A DNA stretch of 52,692 bases from an uncultured bacterium. Lineage in GTDB: Bacteria; Bacillota_I; Bacilli_A; Izemoplasmatales; Hujiaoplasmataceae. This document shows positions 40,780-52,692 of the stretch, one piece after another (position 1 is the first letter of the stretch; each line of letters starts with the position of its first letter). A program made the position numbers and the translations under genes. Where the stretch lies: contig CAIMSF010000203.1 in the NCBI GenBank assembly GCA_903844055.1, positions 1 through 52,692 on the forward strand, in the 5' to 3' direction. Under the pieces are notes generated by a model that was given only the letters and a program-made list of their open reading frames with translations, was not told the origin of the DNA and did no database searches.

Positions 40780-43203
40780 ATGATTACGCTGAAGCACATC
40801 CAAAAGTACTTCAATAAAGGAAGAACCAACGAAATCCATGTCGTGAACGACACGTCGCTTTCCTTCCCCGAGATCGGCCTCGTGGCCTTGACCGGCCCGT
40901 CGGGCTGCGGCAAGACGACCCTGCTCAACATCATCGGGGGGCTCGACGGCTTCGAATCCGGCGAGATCGCCTTCGACGACGAACTCATCACCCGATACGA
41001 TCCCAAGCGGATCGACGCGATCCGCAACCAGAACGTCGGCTACATTTTCCAAAACTACAACCTGATCACCGACAAGACCGTCTATGAAAACGTCGAAACC
41101 GCCCTCAACATCGCCGGCCTGTTCGACAAGAAGGCGATCGAGGACCGCATCAACTATGTCCTCCGGAGCGTCGGGATGTACAACTACCGGAAGCGCAACG
41201 TGCTCGCCCTCTCCGGCGGGCAGCAGCAGCGCGTCGCCATCGCCCGCGCCATCGCCAAGAACCCGAAAGTCGTCCTCGCCGACGAACCGACCGGCAACCT
41301 CGACGCGAACAACACCTTCGAGGTCATGGGCATCATCAAGAAGATCAGCCAGAGCTGCCTCGTGATCCTCGTCTCGCACGAACGCGAACTCGTCGACTTC
41401 TATGCCGACCGGGTCATCGAGTTGTCGGACGGGCGGGTCGTCAAGGATTATCTGAACGAGGGCAACCGGACGCTCGAGCACATCGACGACCGCAACGTCT
41501 ATCTGCTCGACATGGAGAAGGAGTCCGCCGCCGCGCCGGTCAGGGTGACGTTCTATCACGGCGCCAATCCGCCGGCGGACGTCGAGGTCAAGGTCATCCA
41601 TTTCAACAACACCGTCTATGTCCGCGCCGACGCGTCGACGAAGGTCAAATACCTGACCGACGATTCGGAGATCAAGCTGCTCGAAGAACACTACAAGAAG
41701 CCGGAGACGGAGGACATCGAGAAGTCGTCGTTCGACCTGAACCAGTACGGACGGATCGTCCGCGAGACCGGCCGCGGGTCGTTCATCCGCTTCCGCGACA
41801 GCCTCCTGTCCGGATTCAGGACGATCCTCGGCCAGCGGAAATTCTTCCGCCGGCTGTTCCTGATCGCCTACTTCGTCATCTCCGCCCTCACCGTCTACAA
41901 CCTGGCGACCTTCGGGAACCTGACGAAAGTCGATCCGGCCGACTTCATGAACATCGGGAAGAATCTCGTCGACGTCACGATCAAGCAGAACATGACGTAC
42001 GCCGACGTTTCGACCATCGTGAACGACACCGCCGCGATCGGCGTTTCGCCCTACCGCGAAGGATTGACGCTCGGATTCCGTACGGAAGACTACTTCCAGG
42101 GCAGCGCCAACCGCGCCCGAGTCGTCGCCGCCGTCGCGTATCCGATCCCGGTTTCCCGGCTCGGAACCTACGAGCTCGTCGCCGGCGCGCTTCCCGCGAC
42201 GAACCGGGAAGCCGCGATCGACGTCTGGCTGGCGGACCGCCTCCTGACGCAGAAGGCGATCCTCGATCTGGGCATCGACTCCTACGAGGCGCTCGTCGGC
42301 ACGCTCGTATCGCTGAATTATTACTCGTCCGAAGGGACGTCCCTCGTGATTTCCGGGATCGTCTCCTCCGACGCCCCGGTGGTCGTCGTGACCGACGCGA
42401 ACATCCTCTACTTCTCAAGCGACCTGACGAATTACCGGGCGACGTCGCACGGGTCGGCGGCAGGCCATTACGACATCGCATTCGGCACCGACATCACCGG
42501 GACGAACCAGATCCTCGCCGCCGTCGGGGCCGGTCTCGACCTGGACGACGAACTGATCCTCTCCGGCACCGAGGTCACGGTCGTCGGCCTCTTCGAAAAC
42601 TATGAAGGCAGCGATTACATCTTCAGCGACGACGTCGCGATGCAGCTCGTGATCGTCAATCTGCTCGATGTCGGCGCCGGCGCGAGCCTGAAACTCTATG
42701 CCGACGACGTCGCGCTGGCCGTAAGCGAGATCGCGGCGCTCGATTATGAGACGGCCGATGCCTATGGCGCCGCCCGCGCCCAGTACGTCGCCGAGACCCG
42801 CGCTGCGGTCGCCGGCCGGATCACGACGATCCTCGTGACGCTCGGCGGCATCGTCGTGTACATCTTCTTCATGACCCGCTCGTCGATGCTCGGCCGCATC
42901 AAGGAGATCGGCATCTACCGCTCGATCGGCGCGACCAAGGGCGACATCTACAAGATCTTCCTGTCGGAAATCATCGCCTTCACAGCGATCGGCTCGCTTC
43001 CGGGCTACCTCATCATGACCTACGTGGTGAACGAGATCGAGAAAGCCTTCGGGGTGATCAACTCGCTCTTCTATTTTCCGATCACGCTGTTCCTCGCGGG
43101 AATCGCCGGCATCTTCCTGATCAACATCGTCTTCGGGATGATTCCGATCTTCACGCTGTTGCACAAGACGCCGTCGGAAATCAACGTGAAATACGACATT
43201 TGA
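40780..43203 (+). CDS. ATPase-permease fusion, MacB/FtsX type (second of pair)
   Basis: An 807-residue partner with the same layout. Walker A is GPSGCGKTT, signature ALSGGQQQR, Walker [13 protein letters not shown], and H-loop VSHE. About 110 residues of cytoplasmic linker ([42 protein letters not shown] onward) separate the ATPase from the first helix ([21 protein letters not shown]); the first gene lacks an equally long one. A large outer domain and three C-terminal helices ([60 protein letters not shown]) follow. It lies 13 bases after its partner, so a heterodimer is likely. No terminator is seen after it. Confidence 0.88.
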   Translation: MITLKHIQKYFNKGRTNEIHVVNDTSLSFPEIGLVALTGPSGCGKTTLLNIIGGLDGFESGEIAFDDELITRYDPKRIDAIRNQNVGYIFQNYNLITDKTVYENVETALNIAGLFDKKAIEDRINYVLRSVGMYNYRKRNVLALSGGQQQRVAIARAIAKNPKVVLADEPTGNLDANNTFEVMGIIKKISQSCLVILVSHERELVDFYADRVIELSDGRVVKDYLNEGNRTLEHIDDRNVYLLDMEKESAAAPVRVTFYHGANPPADVEVKVIHFNNTVYVRADASTKVKYLTDDSEIKLLEEHYKKPETEDIEKSSFDLNQYGRIVRETGRGSFIRFRDSLLSGFRTILGQRKFFRRLFLIAYFVISALTVYNLATFGNLTKVDPADFMNIGKNLVDVTIKQNMTYADVSTIVNDTAAIGVSPYREGLTLGFRTEDYFQGSANRARVVAAVAYPIPVSRLGTYELVAGALPATNREAAIDVWLADRLLTQKAILDLGIDSYEALVGTLVSLNYYSSEGTSLVISGIVSSDAPVVVVTDANILYFSSDLTNYRATSHGSAAGHYDIAFGTDITGTNQILAAVGAGLDLDDELILSGTEVTVVGLFENYEGSDYIFSDDVAMQLVIVNLLDVGAGASLKLYADDVALAVSEIAALDYETADAYGAARAQYVAETRAAVAGRITTILVTLGGIVVYIFFMTRSSMLGRIKEIGIYRSIGATKGDIYKIFLSEIIAFTAIGSLPGYLIMTYVVNEIEKAFGVINSLFYFPITLFLAGIAGIFLINIVFGMIPIFTLLHKTPSEINVKYDI

Positions 43204-43242
43204 CCCCGGTTTCACCCCCGTTTCATGCATCGCCGATATTGC

Positions 43243-43272
43243 TTGACACGGGCGCGGGTGTCATTGTATAAT
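43243..43272 (+). promoter_or_regulatory. Promoter of rplK-rplA-rplJ-rplL
   Basis: A perfect TTGACA and perfect TATAAT are separated by 18 bases. The predicted start is near 43279. Confidence 0.9.
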
Positions 43273-43278
43273 ATTTGA

Positions 43279-43363
43279 GCGTGTGTCCACACGCACGCAT
43301 TTCCAATGGGAGGACTCCAAAGGAGCCCGTTCACCACACACGAATTTCAGGAGGTGTCATTTC
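43279..43363 (+). promoter_or_regulatory. rplK leader with 5'-end hairpin
   Basis: GCGTGTG and CACACGC (43279-43294) form a stem right at the predicted 5' end. A second possible hairpin (CTCC-AAA-GGAG with GGG/CCC closure) precedes the SD AGGAGGTG. It may serve L1 or L11 feedback control, but I do not recognise a known motif. Confidence 0.45.
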
Positions 43364-43789
43364 GTGGCAAGAGAAATCAAGACAGTTGTCAAACTGCAGA
43401 TTGCCGGTGGCAAAGCCACCCCCGCTCCGCCGATCGGACCCGCACTGGGCCAGGCGAGCGTCAACATCCAGCAATTCTGCCAGCAGTTCAACGAACGCAC
43501 CAAGAACATGGTCGGCAGCGTCGTCCCGGTCGTGATCACAGTCTACGACGACAGGACGTTCACGTTCATCACCAAGACCCCGCCCGCAAGCGATCTGCTC
43601 AAGAAAGCCTGCAACATCCAGAAGGGCGCCGCGAACTCGAAAAAAGAAACGGTCGCGACGATCACCCGCGCCCAGCTCCGTGAACTCGGAGCGCTGAAAC
43701 TTCCGGACCTCAATGCCAATGACGTCGAAGCCGCCGCCCGCATCATCGAAGGCACGGCCAGGAACATGGGCATCAAAGTGGCCGACTGA
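43364..43789 (+). CDS. rplK: 50S ribosomal protein L11
   Basis: A 141-residue L11. It starts at GTG 43364 ([46 protein letters not shown]) behind AGGAGGTG. The track start at 43283 is in the leader. The C-terminal RNA-binding domain ([39 protein letters not shown]) contacts the GTPase-associated centre. It is cotranscribed with rplA. Confidence 0.97.
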   Translation: MAREIKTVVKLQIAGGKATPAPPIGPALGQASVNIQQFCQQFNERTKNMVGSVVPVVITVYDDRTFTFITKTPPASDLLKKACNIQKGAANSKKETVATITRAQLRELGALKLPDLNANDVEAAARIIEGTARNMGIKVAD

Positions 43790-43805
43790 GCGAGGGACTG
43801 ATACC

Positions 43806-44486
43806 ATGGCGAAAAAAGGCAAGAAGTACCAGATGGCTGCGGCCAAAGTCGATTCGACCAAGAAATACGAACCGCTTGAAGCCGTCAACCTCGTCAAATC
43901 GATCGCATTCGAGAAGTTCGACGCCACCGTCGAACTCGCCCTCAACCTCAACCTCGACTCGCGCAAGGCGGAACAGAACCTCCGCGGCGCGATCGTCCTC
44001 CCGCACGGGACCGGCAAGGAAAAGACCGTCCTCGTCTTCGCAAGAGGCGAGAAAGCCAAGGAAGCCCGCGAGGCCGGAGCCAACTACGTCGGCGACGAAG
44101 ACCTCATCGCGAAAATCACCGGCGGATGGTTCGAATTCGACGTCGTCATCGCCACTCCGGACATGATGGGCGTCATCGGCAAACTCGGCCGCGTCCTCGG
44201 TCCGAAAGGCCTCATGCCGAACCCCAAGACCGGCACCGTCACGATGAACATCGCGCAGGCCGTCATCGATTCCAAGGGCGGCAAGATCACCTACCGCGTC
44301 GACAAGTTCGGCAACGTGCAGGTCATCGTCGGCAAGGTCTCCTTCAAACCGGAAGCCCTCGTCGAGAACATCAAGGCCGTCACCGACCTGATCCAGAAAA
44401 TCAAACCGTCCACCGTCAAGGGCATCTACGTGAAGAACGTCGCCATCTCCTCGACGATGGGTCCCGGCGTCTCCATCAGCATCTGA
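43806..44486 (+). CDS. rplA: 50S ribosomal protein L1
   Basis: A 226-residue L1. [71 protein letters not shown] is typical, as are [26 protein letters not shown] and [22 protein letters not shown]1 forms the mobile stalk at the E site and is a known translational repressor of its own operon. ATG 43806 is preferred to the upstream in-frame start inside rplK. Confidence 0.97.
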   Translation: MAKKGKKYQMAAAKVDSTKKYEPLEAVNLVKSIAFEKFDATVELALNLNLDSRKAEQNLRGAIVLPHGTGKEKTVLVFARGEKAKEAREAGANYVGDEDLIAKITGGWFEFDVVIATPDMMGVIGKLGRVLGPKGLMPNPKTGTVTMNIAQAVIDSKGGKITYRVDKFGNVQVIVGKVSFKPEALVENIKAVTDLIQKIKPSTVKGIYVKNVAISSTMGPGVSISI

Positions 44487-44504
44487 CGCCATCACAACCG
44501 AATC

Positions 44505-44575
44505 GTTCGATCGAAGACAGCGGGGGCGAAAGCTTAATCATCCCGCCGAGACGAAGAAGATGAATCCGTTTTTTC
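44505..44575 (+). promoter_or_regulatory. Ribosomal protein L10 leader
   Basis: GAAGACAGCGGG ... GCTTAATCATCCCGCCGAG matches the L10-leader consensus known upstream of rplJ in Bacillota (GAAGACAGU-stem-UUAAUC-stem-CCGAG). The L10(L12)4 complex binds such leaders to repress rplJL. Confidence 0.85.
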
Positions 44576-44611
44576 ATTCCTCTTTTCTCGCGAAAAGAGG
44601 AATTTCTTTTT
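44576..44611 (+). terminator. Attenuator terminator in the rplJ leader
   Basis: ATTCCTCTTTTC and GAAAAGAGGAAT are perfect 12-bp arms with a TCGC loop, followed by a T-rich run, 29 bases before rplJ. GAAGAAGATGAAT (44553-44565) is nearly identical to the right arm and could compete as an antiterminator. Confidence 0.85.
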
Positions 44612-44639
44612 CAACCCAAGTCACACAGGAGGTGTAACG

Positions 44640-45134
44640 ATGTCCAGGGAACAAACCATCAACATCAAGCAAGAAGAAGTCAACGCGCTCGTCGGCAGAT
44701 TGAAAGACGCCAAAGCGGTCGTCGTCGCGGAATACCGCGGCCTGACCGTGCTCAAGACCGAAGAACTGCGTCGCCTGCTCCGCAAAGAAGGATGCGAACT
44801 CATCGTCGCGAAGAACAACATCTCGCGCCGTGCGGCTCAAGTCTGCGGGTTCGGAGCGCTCGACCAGGATCTCAAGGGTCCGAACGGCATCATCGTCTCG
44901 CGCAAAGACCCGATCGTCGGCGCGCGGATTCTGAACGACTTCGTCCGCAAGAACGTCAAGCTCGTCATCAAGTCGGGCGTGGTCGACGGCGACTACTACA
45001 ACCCCGCCCAGATCAAAATGATCGCCACGATGCCCCCGAAACCGGTGTTGCTCGCCATGCTGGCCAGCCAACTCTACGCGCCGCTTTCCGCACTCGCCTA
45101 CGGTCTCGACCAAATCGCGCAACAGAAACAGTAA
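44640..45134 (+). CDS. rplJ: 50S ribosomal protein L10
   Basis: A 164-residue L10, the base of the L7/L12 stalk. SREQTINIKQEEVNALVGRLKDAKAVVVAEYRGLTVLKTEELRRLLRKEGCELIVAKNNISRRAA is the 23S-binding domain. The C-terminal helix (VLLAMLASQLYAPLSALAYGLDQIAQQ) docks L12 dimers. The SD is AGGAGGTG. It is expressed behind an L10 leader and attenuator. Confidence 0.97.
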   Translation: MSREQTINIKQEEVNALVGRLKDAKAVVVAEYRGLTVLKTEELRRLLRKEGCELIVAKNNISRRAAQVCGFGALDQDLKGPNGIIVSRKDPIVGARILNDFVRKNVKLVIKSGVVDGDYYNPAQIKMIATMPPKPVLLAMLASQLYAPLSALAYGLDQIAQQKQ

Positions 45135-45185
45135 GTCCGCATCACCCAATCGAACGAAAAAAAATTCCAATGGAGGAAAACAAAA

Positions 45186-45566
45186 ATGGCTAAAATCACT
45201 GCCAAGGATTTTATCGCTTCACTGAAAGAAATGACCATGATTGAAATCAAGGAACTCATCGACGCCATGAAGACCGAATTCGGTGTCGACCCGTCCGCCG
45301 GCGTCGCCGCCCCCGTCGCCGCCGTCGCCGCCCCCGTCGAAGAGGAGCAGGGACCCAAGGAAGTCAACATCATCCTGACCTCCGTCGGCGCCAGCAAGGT
45401 CGCCGTCATCAAGGTCGTCCGCGAACTCACCGGTCTCGGCCTGATCGAAGCCAAGAACCTCGTCGACGCCGCCCCGAAGGCCATCAAGGAAAAGGTCAAG
45501 GAAGACGAAGCCAAGGAAATCGCGAAGAAACTCACCGACGCCGGAGCCACGGTCGAACTCAAGTAA
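45186..45566 (+). CDS. rplL: 50S ribosomal protein L7/L12
   Basis: A 126-residue L12. The N-terminal dimer domain (ITAKDFIASLKEMTMIEIKELIDAMKTEFGV) is followed by an Ala/Val/Pro hinge and the C-terminal factor-binding domain (EVNIILTSVGASKVAVIKVVRELTGLGLIEAKNLVDAAPKAIKEKVKEDEAKEIAKKLTDAGATVELK). Four copies sit on each L10 stalk. The SD TGGAGG precedes it, and a strong terminator follows. Confidence 0.98.
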   Translation: MAKITAKDFIASLKEMTMIEIKELIDAMKTEFGVDPSAGVAAPVAAVAAPVEEEQGPKEVNIILTSVGASKVAVIKVVRELTGLGLIEAKNLVDAAPKAIKEKVKEDEAKEIAKKLTDAGATVELK

Positions 45567-45578
45567 GAGCAACGTCGG

Positions 45579-45616
45579 AACGTCGAACCTGAGATTGTCT
45601 CAGGTTTTTGACGTTC
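45579..45616 (+). terminator. Terminator after rplL
   Basis: AACCTGAG and CTCAGGTT (5-base loop) are followed by T5. An outer pair GAACGTC / GACGTTC brackets the whole, so a longer stem can form. Confidence 0.88.
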
Positions 45617-45629
45617 AGGAGGTACTTCG

Positions 45630-46217
45630 ATGCCTCATTACTACACGAAAGAACAGGATTCACTCGCCAGCGTGAAAAAACCGATATGGTTCGTCATCCG
45701 CGGCCGCGAGTTCAAAATGACGACCGACAACGGCGTCTTCTCAAAAGCCGGGCTCGATTTCGGGACCCGGACGATGCTTGAGAACGTCGAAGTCGGATCC
45801 GGTGCCGACATCCTCGACCTCGGTTGTGGATTCGGCGCCGTCGGCGTCGTTCTCGGCGCCCTTTTTGGCGCGCGCGTCACGATGACGGATGTGAACGAGC
45901 GCGCCGTCGAGCTGGCACGCGCAAACGCCGCCCAAAACCATGTCGATGCGGTCGTGCTGTCCGGCGACGGATGCCTTCACGTCCCCGGACATTTCGACTG
46001 CATCCTGACGAATCCGCCGATCCGCGCCGGCAAGGCCGTCGTCTACCGGCTGTTCCGCGAGGCGCATGAGAAACTCCGCGATGACGGCCGCTTCATCGTC
46101 GTCATCAACAAAAACCAGGGCGCCGAATCGGCGATCCGGGAACTCTCGACGATTTACGGATCGGTCGAGGTGATTGCCCGGAAATCGGGTTACCACGTCC
46201 TATCTTGTCGAAAATGA
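45630..46217 (+). CDS. RsmC-like class I methyltransferase (YbxB)
   Basis: A 195-residue SAM-dependent methyltransferase. Motif I is ILDLGCGFGAVGVVLGALFGARVTMTDVNERAV and motif IV is ILTNPPIRAGKAVVYRLFREA, followed by VINKNQGAESAIREL. It is the half-length relative of 16S rRNA G1207 methyltransferase RsmC, placed between rplL and rpoB exactly as B. subtilis ybxB. The substrate is not proven. The SD AGGAGGT sits at the end of the rplL terminator, so some read-through or a local start must feed it. Confidence 0.9.
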   Translation: MPHYYTKEQDSLASVKKPIWFVIRGREFKMTTDNGVFSKAGLDFGTRTMLENVEVGSGADILDLGCGFGAVGVVLGALFGARVTMTDVNERAVELARANAAQNHVDAVVLSGDGCLHVPGHFDCILTNPPIRAGKAVVYRLFREAHEKLRDDGRFIVVINKNQGAESAIRELSTIYGSVEVIARKSGYHVLSCRK

Positions 46218-46246
46218 TTGACTGCTTGACGGCTCTGTGATAAAAT
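46218..46246 (+). promoter_or_regulatory. Promoter of rpoBC
   Basis: TTGACT and TAAAAT are separated by 17 bases, just after ybxB. A second TTGACG lies 8 bases later but has no properly spaced -10. Confidence 0.6.
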
Positions 46247-46250
46247 TTTT

Positions 46251-46274
46251 AAATGCGAAAGAATGCGCATTTTT
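46251..46274 (+). terminator. Terminator-like hairpin at the start of the rpoB leader
   Basis: AAATGCG and CGCATTT with an 8-base loop, then T. It either stops ybxB transcripts or forms the 5' end of the rpoB mRNA. The remaining ~65 bases before rpoB show no clear element. Confidence 0.45.
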
Positions 46275-46338
46275 GCGTTTTATGGCATTTTCATGACTCG
46301 TCACCAGCGTTACCTATGTAATAAATCGGGGTGATTTT

Positions 46339-49300
46339 GTGGATTACAAGACTGTAAAATACGGCAAGGTCAGAGAAAGAAGAAACTTCTCGCGCGTCAA
46401 ATCCAATGTTGAGCTTCCCGATCTCGTCGAAGTTCAGACGTCATCGTTCGAATGGTTCGTCCAGACCGGATTGCACGAACTCTTCACGGACATCTCGCCG
46501 ATCACCAACTTCACCGAGAACCTGGAACTCTATTTCGGAGACCACGAGCTCGGCGAACCCAAGTACACCGTGCTGGAATGCAAGGAAAAGGACGTCACCT
46601 ATTCCCGCCCGCTCCGCGTCACCGTCCGCCTTCTGAACAAGGAGGCCGTCGATAAGGAAACCGGCGAGGTCTCGATCAAGGAACAAAAGATCTTCATGGG
46701 GGACATCCCCGTCATGAGCCCGGTCGGGACCTTCATCATCAACGGTTCCGAACGCGTCATCGTCTCCCAAATCGTCCGCTTGTCCGGCGTCTTTTTCTCC
46801 GAGGAAGTCGACAAGAAGACCGGCCGGCGCAAATACCTCGGCCAGGTCATCCCGACCCGCGGCGCCTGGCTCGAATATGAGATCGGCAAGCAGGACACCC
46901 TGTTCGCCAAGATCGACCGATCCAAGAAAATTCCGCTGACGACCCTTATCAAGGCCCTCGGCTTTTCGTCACGCAAACAGATCGAGACGCTGTTCGGCGA
47001 AAGCGAACTGCTCGCCGGCACGATCGACAAGGACATGACGCAGAACTCCGAAGACGCCATGAAGGAAGTCTATTCGAAGATCCGCCAGGGCGAAACCGCG
47101 ACCATCGAAGGCGCTCGTTCGTTCTTCGTCTCCCGCCTCTTCGATGAGAAGCGCTACGACCTCGCCGAGGTCGGGCGTTTCAAGATCAACCAGAAACTCG
47201 ATTTCGCCGCACGGGTCCGCAATCTTCTCGACCGCGGCGTCGACATCCGTTTCGCCAAGGACGTCGTCGACGCCCTCACCGGCGAACTCGTCTTCGAGGC
47301 CAACCAGAAGATCGACGAGGCCGCCCTCCTCAAACTCCAGACCCCGGAGGTCCGCCGCGCCATCACCTGCGCCGTCCCGTTCGACGAGACCCTGCTCGCC
47401 GAACTGCAGATCCATCTCGACCGCGAAGCGCGCATGGAAATGCTCGCGGACAACGTGAACGAGGATTTCGTGAAGCAGGTCGTGAAGGACTGCGTCGTCG
47501 AGGCGCTCGACGTCAAAGTCGTCGCCGACGGCACGACTTCGGTCATCAAGATCATCGGCAACAACTCCTTTGAGAACCGCCTCCACATCACCACCTCCGA
47601 CATCCTCGCCTCGATCTCCTACTATCTGAACCTGTTCTCCAAGATCGGCACGCTCGACGACATCGACCATCTCGGCAACCGCCGCCTGCGCCTGATCGGC
47701 GAGCTGCTCAAGAACCAGTTCCGCATCGGTCTCGCGAAGATGGAGAAGAACGTCAAGGACCGCATGTCGACGAAGGAATCCAAGGAGATGACGCCGCAGA
47801 ACCTGATCAACATCCGGCCGCTCACCTCCTCGCTCAAGGAATTCTTCGGATCCTCGCAGCTCTCGCAGTTCATGCAGCAGACCAACCCGCTCGACGAGAT
47901 CACCCACAAGCGCCGCATCTCGGCCCTCGGTCCCGGCGGTCTCACCCGCGACCGCGCCGGCTTCGAGGTCCGCGACGTCCATCAATCCCATTACGGCCGC
48001 ATCTGCCCGATCGAAACCCCGGAAGGACAGAACATCGGCCTCATCAACTCGCTCGCCTGCTACGTCAAGGTCAACAAGTACGGATTCATGGAAACGCCGT
48101 ATCTGAAGATCGACAAGGAATCCCGCAAGGTCACGACCGAGGAAGTCTACATGTCGGCCGACGAAGAACTGAACCACATCATCGCCCAGGCCAACGTCAC
48201 CCTGAACGACGACATGACGATCCAGGACGAGCGCGTCGTCGCCCGCCATCTCGGCGAGACGAAAATGTTCGATGCCAGCGCCTGCGATTACATGGACGTC
48301 AGCCCGAAGCAGATCGTCTCGATCTCGACCGCCTGCATCCCGTTCCTCGAACACGACGACGCCAACCGCGCCCTGATGGGAGCGAACATGCAGCGTCAGG
48401 CCATCCCGCTCCTCAAGCCGGAAGCGCCGTTCGTCGGCACCGGCATCGAATACAAGACCGCCCACGACTCCGGCACCTGCGTCCTTGCCGATTATGACGG
48501 CGTCGTCGAATACGTCGACGGCATGAAGGTCCAGGTCCGCCGCGAAACCGGCGAACTCGACACCTACAACCTCGCCAAGTTCATGCGCTCGAATCAGGGC
48601 ACCTGCATCAACCAGAGCCCGATCGTCACCCTCGGCGACACGATCAGGAAGGGCGATATCGTCGCGGACGGACCCTCGATGGACGAAGGCGAACTCGCCC
48701 TCGGCCGCAACGTCGTCGTCGCCTTCATGACCTGGAACGGCTACAACTACGAAGACGCCGTCATCATGAACGAACGGCTCGTCAAAGAGGACGTCTACAC
48801 CTCGATCCACATCGAAAAGTACGAGATCGAAGCGCGCGACACGAAACTCGGCAAGGAAGAGATCACGCGCGAAATCCCGAACGTCGGCGAAGACGGCCGG
48901 AAATATCTCGACGCCCGCGGCATCATCGTTCCCGGCGCCGAGGTCAAGGAAGGCGACATCCTCGTCGGCAAGGTCACCCCGAAAGGCCAGACCGACCCGA
49001 CTCCGGAAGACCGCCTGCTGCTCGCGATCTTCGGCGAGAAGTCGCGCGAAGTCCGCGACACCTCGCTGCGCGTTCCCCACGGCGGCGGCGGCACGGTCCA
49101 CAGCGTCAAGGTCTTCTCGCGCGATAACGAGGATGAGCTCGCTCCCGGCGTCAACGAGATCGTGCGCGTCTACATCGTCCAGAAACGCAAGATCTCCGAA
49201 GGCGACAAGATGGCCGGACGCCATGGCAACAAGGGCGTCATCTCGAAGATCCTGCCCTCCGAGGACATGCCGTACATGCCCGACGGCACCCCGGTCGACA

Positions 49301-49962
49301 TCATGTTGAACCCGCTCGGCGTCCCGTCCCGCATGAACATCGGACAGGTCCTGGAAATCCATCTCGGCATGGCCGCGAAACGCCTCGGCCTCCACGTCGC
49401 GACGCCCGTCTTCGACGGCTGCACGCAGGAGGACCTCGAGGAAATCATGGCCGAGGCCGGCATGGAGAAGGACGGCAAGGTCGCCCTGATCGACGGCCGC
49501 ACCGGCGAGAAGTTCGACAACCGCGTCTCCGTCGGCGTCATGTACATGATCAAGCTCGACCACATGGTCGACGACAAGCTGCATGCCAGAAGCGTCGGCC
49601 CCTACACCCTCGTCACCCAGCAACCGATGGGCGGCAAGGCGCAGAACGGCGGCCAGCGTTTCGGCGAAATGGAAGTCTGGGCGCTCGAAGCCTACGGCGC
49701 CGCCTATTCGCTCCAGGAGATGCTCACGGTCAAGTCCGACGACATCATCGGCCGCAACAAGGTCTTCCGCGCCATCGTCGACGGCCAGCCGATCCCGGAT
49801 CCGTCCCTGCCCGAGTCCTTCCGCGTCCTCACGCGGGAACTCCGCAGCCTCGGCATCTACGTCGAGCTGATCAACCGCGAGACGAACCAGAACGAAGTCG
49901 AAAAATCGCTGATCGAAGAAGACGGCGAAGATTACATCGCGAAATACGGATTCCAGTCGTGA
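46339..49962 (+). CDS. rpoB: DNA-directed RNA polymerase subunit beta
   Basis: A full-length 1207-residue beta subunit, starting at GTG 46339 ([40 protein letters not shown]) behind GGGGTGAT. The rifampicin pocket reads [71 protein letters not shown], apparently the unmodified sensitive type. The active-site Lys region ([19 protein letters not shown]) and the C-terminal clamp ([46 protein letters not shown]) are intact. Confidence 0.98.
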   Translation: MDYKTVKYGKVRERRNFSRVKSNVELPDLVEVQTSSFEWFVQTGLHELFTDISPITNFTENLELYFGDHELGEPKYTVLECKEKDVTYSRPLRVTVRLLNKEAVDKETGEVSIKEQKIFMGDIPVMSPVGTFIINGSERVIVSQIVRLSGVFFSEEVDKKTGRRKYLGQVIPTRGAWLEYEIGKQDTLFAKIDRSKKIPLTTLIKALGFSSRKQIETLFGESELLAGTIDKDMTQNSEDAMKEVYSKIRQGETATIEGARSFFVSRLFDEKRYDLAEVGRFKINQKLDFAARVRNLLDRGVDIRFAKDVVDALTGELVFEANQKIDEAALLKLQTPEVRRAITCAVPFDETLLAELQIHLDREARMEMLADNVNEDFVKQVVKDCVVEALDVKVVADGTTSVIKIIGNNSFENRLHITTSDILASISYYLNLFSKIGTLDDIDHLGNRRLRLIGELLKNQFRIGLAKMEKNVKDRMSTKESKEMTPQNLINIRPLTSSLKEFFGSSQLSQFMQQTNPLDEITHKRRISALGPGGLTRDRAGFEVRDVHQSHYGRICPIETPEGQNIGLINSLACYVKVNKYGFMETPYLKIDKESRKVTTEEVYMSADEELNHIIAQANVTLNDDMTIQDERVVARHLGETKMFDASACDYMDVSPKQIVSISTACIPFLEHDDANRALMGANMQRQAIPLLKPEAPFVGTGIEYKTAHDSGTCVLADYDGVVEYVDGMKVQVRRETGELDTYNLAKFMRSNQGTCINQSPIVTLGDTIRKGDIVADGPSMDEGELALGRNVVVAFMTWNGYNYEDAVIMNERLVKEDVYTSIHIEKYEIEARDTKLGKEEITREIPNVGEDGRKYLDARGIIVPGAEVKEGDILVGKVTPKGQTDPTPEDRLLLAIFGEKSREVRDTSLRVPHGGGGTVHSVKVFSRDNEDELAPGVNEIVRVYIVQKRKISEGDKMAGRHGNKGVISKILPSEDMPYMPDGTPVDIMLNPLGVPSRMNIGQVLEIHLGMAAKRLGLHVATPVFDGCTQEDLEEIMAEAGMEKDGKVALIDGRTGEKFDNRVSVGVMYMIKLDHMVDDKLHARSVGPYTLVTQQPMGGKAQNGGQRFGEMEVWALEAYGAAYSLQEMLTVKSDDIIGRNKVFRAIVDGQPIPDPSLPESFRVLTRELRSLGIYVELINRETNQNEVEKSLIEEDGEDYIAKYGFQS

Positions 49963-49978
49963 GGAAGGAGGACTAGCC

Positions 49979-52692
<2,714 letters not shown>

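Overview
The window is a GC-rich (roughly 60% by eye), gene-dense stretch of a low-complexity Bacillota (Firmicutes, Bacilli) genome. Three blocks match classic Bacilli gene order: the end of the spc/alpha ribosomal operon with ecfA1A2T-truA; a reduced tmk-holB-ricT-trmN6-rsmI-metG block; and the cysS-mrnC-rlmB-sigH-rpmG-secE-nusG-rplKAJL-ybxB-rpoBC block. TGA is used as a normal stop and Trp is TGG, so the standard bacterial code applies. The reduced gene blocks, 4-Cys ribosomal proteins, Gram-positive style lipoproteins and ECF transporter suggest a Mollicutes-neighbouring lineage (Acholeplasma/Izemoplasma-like 'Tenericutes') with unusually high GC. That placement is inference from gene order, not a phylogeny.

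Layout. 1-7130: rplF(partial)-rplR-rpsE-rpmD-rplO-secY-adk-map-infA-rpmJ-rpsM-rpsK-rpoA-rplQ, then tandem terminators. 7213-10852: ecfA1-ecfA2-ecfT-truA, with a TruA carrying an extra N-terminal domain. 10853-11259: a 407-base non-coding stretch with two strong intrinsic terminators and a possible structured RNA. 11260-12830 (minus): a Zn/Mn-type ABC permease and ATPase without binding protein. 12893-20467: tmk-holB-ricT-trmN6-rsmI-DJ-1-metG-yitT. 20478-21460: rplM-rpsI with its own promoter and a leader that can hide the Shine-Dalgarno (SD) sequence. 21490-24320: a two-gene lipoprotein operon (BspA-type leucine-rich repeats; GH13 glycosidase). 24347-27977: a heterodimeric ABC exporter with one degenerate ATP site. 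27996-29298: a cytoplasmic protein with 25 KPEP repeats and four DUF1508 repeats. 29378-32329: cardiolipin synthase, a 36-residue membrane peptide and RmuC. 32368-33874: cold-shock protein and a convergent membrane diguanylate cyclase. 34008-38457: cysS to nusG. 38487-43203: two giant ATPase-FtsX permease fusions inserted between nusG and rplK. 43243-45616: rplKAJL with an L10 leader and attenuator. 45630-52692: ybxB, rpoB and rpoC (cut by the window end).

Most of the window is core information processing: ribosome, Sec translocon, RNA polymerase, rRNA/tRNA modification, two tRNA synthetases and replication clamp loading. The accessory genes sit between the conserved blocks as self-contained transcription units: metal uptake, secreted glycan handling, two exporter systems, phospholipid synthesis and c-di-GMP signalling. 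No mobile element, CRISPR array, rRNA or tRNA gene was seen. No single gene cluster looks like a clearly new system. The best candidates for novelty are the KPEP/DUF1508 protein, the NTF2-like TruA fusion, the FtsX transporter pair placed inside the nusG-rplK junction, the 36-residue peptide and the candidate RNA at about 11.1 kb.
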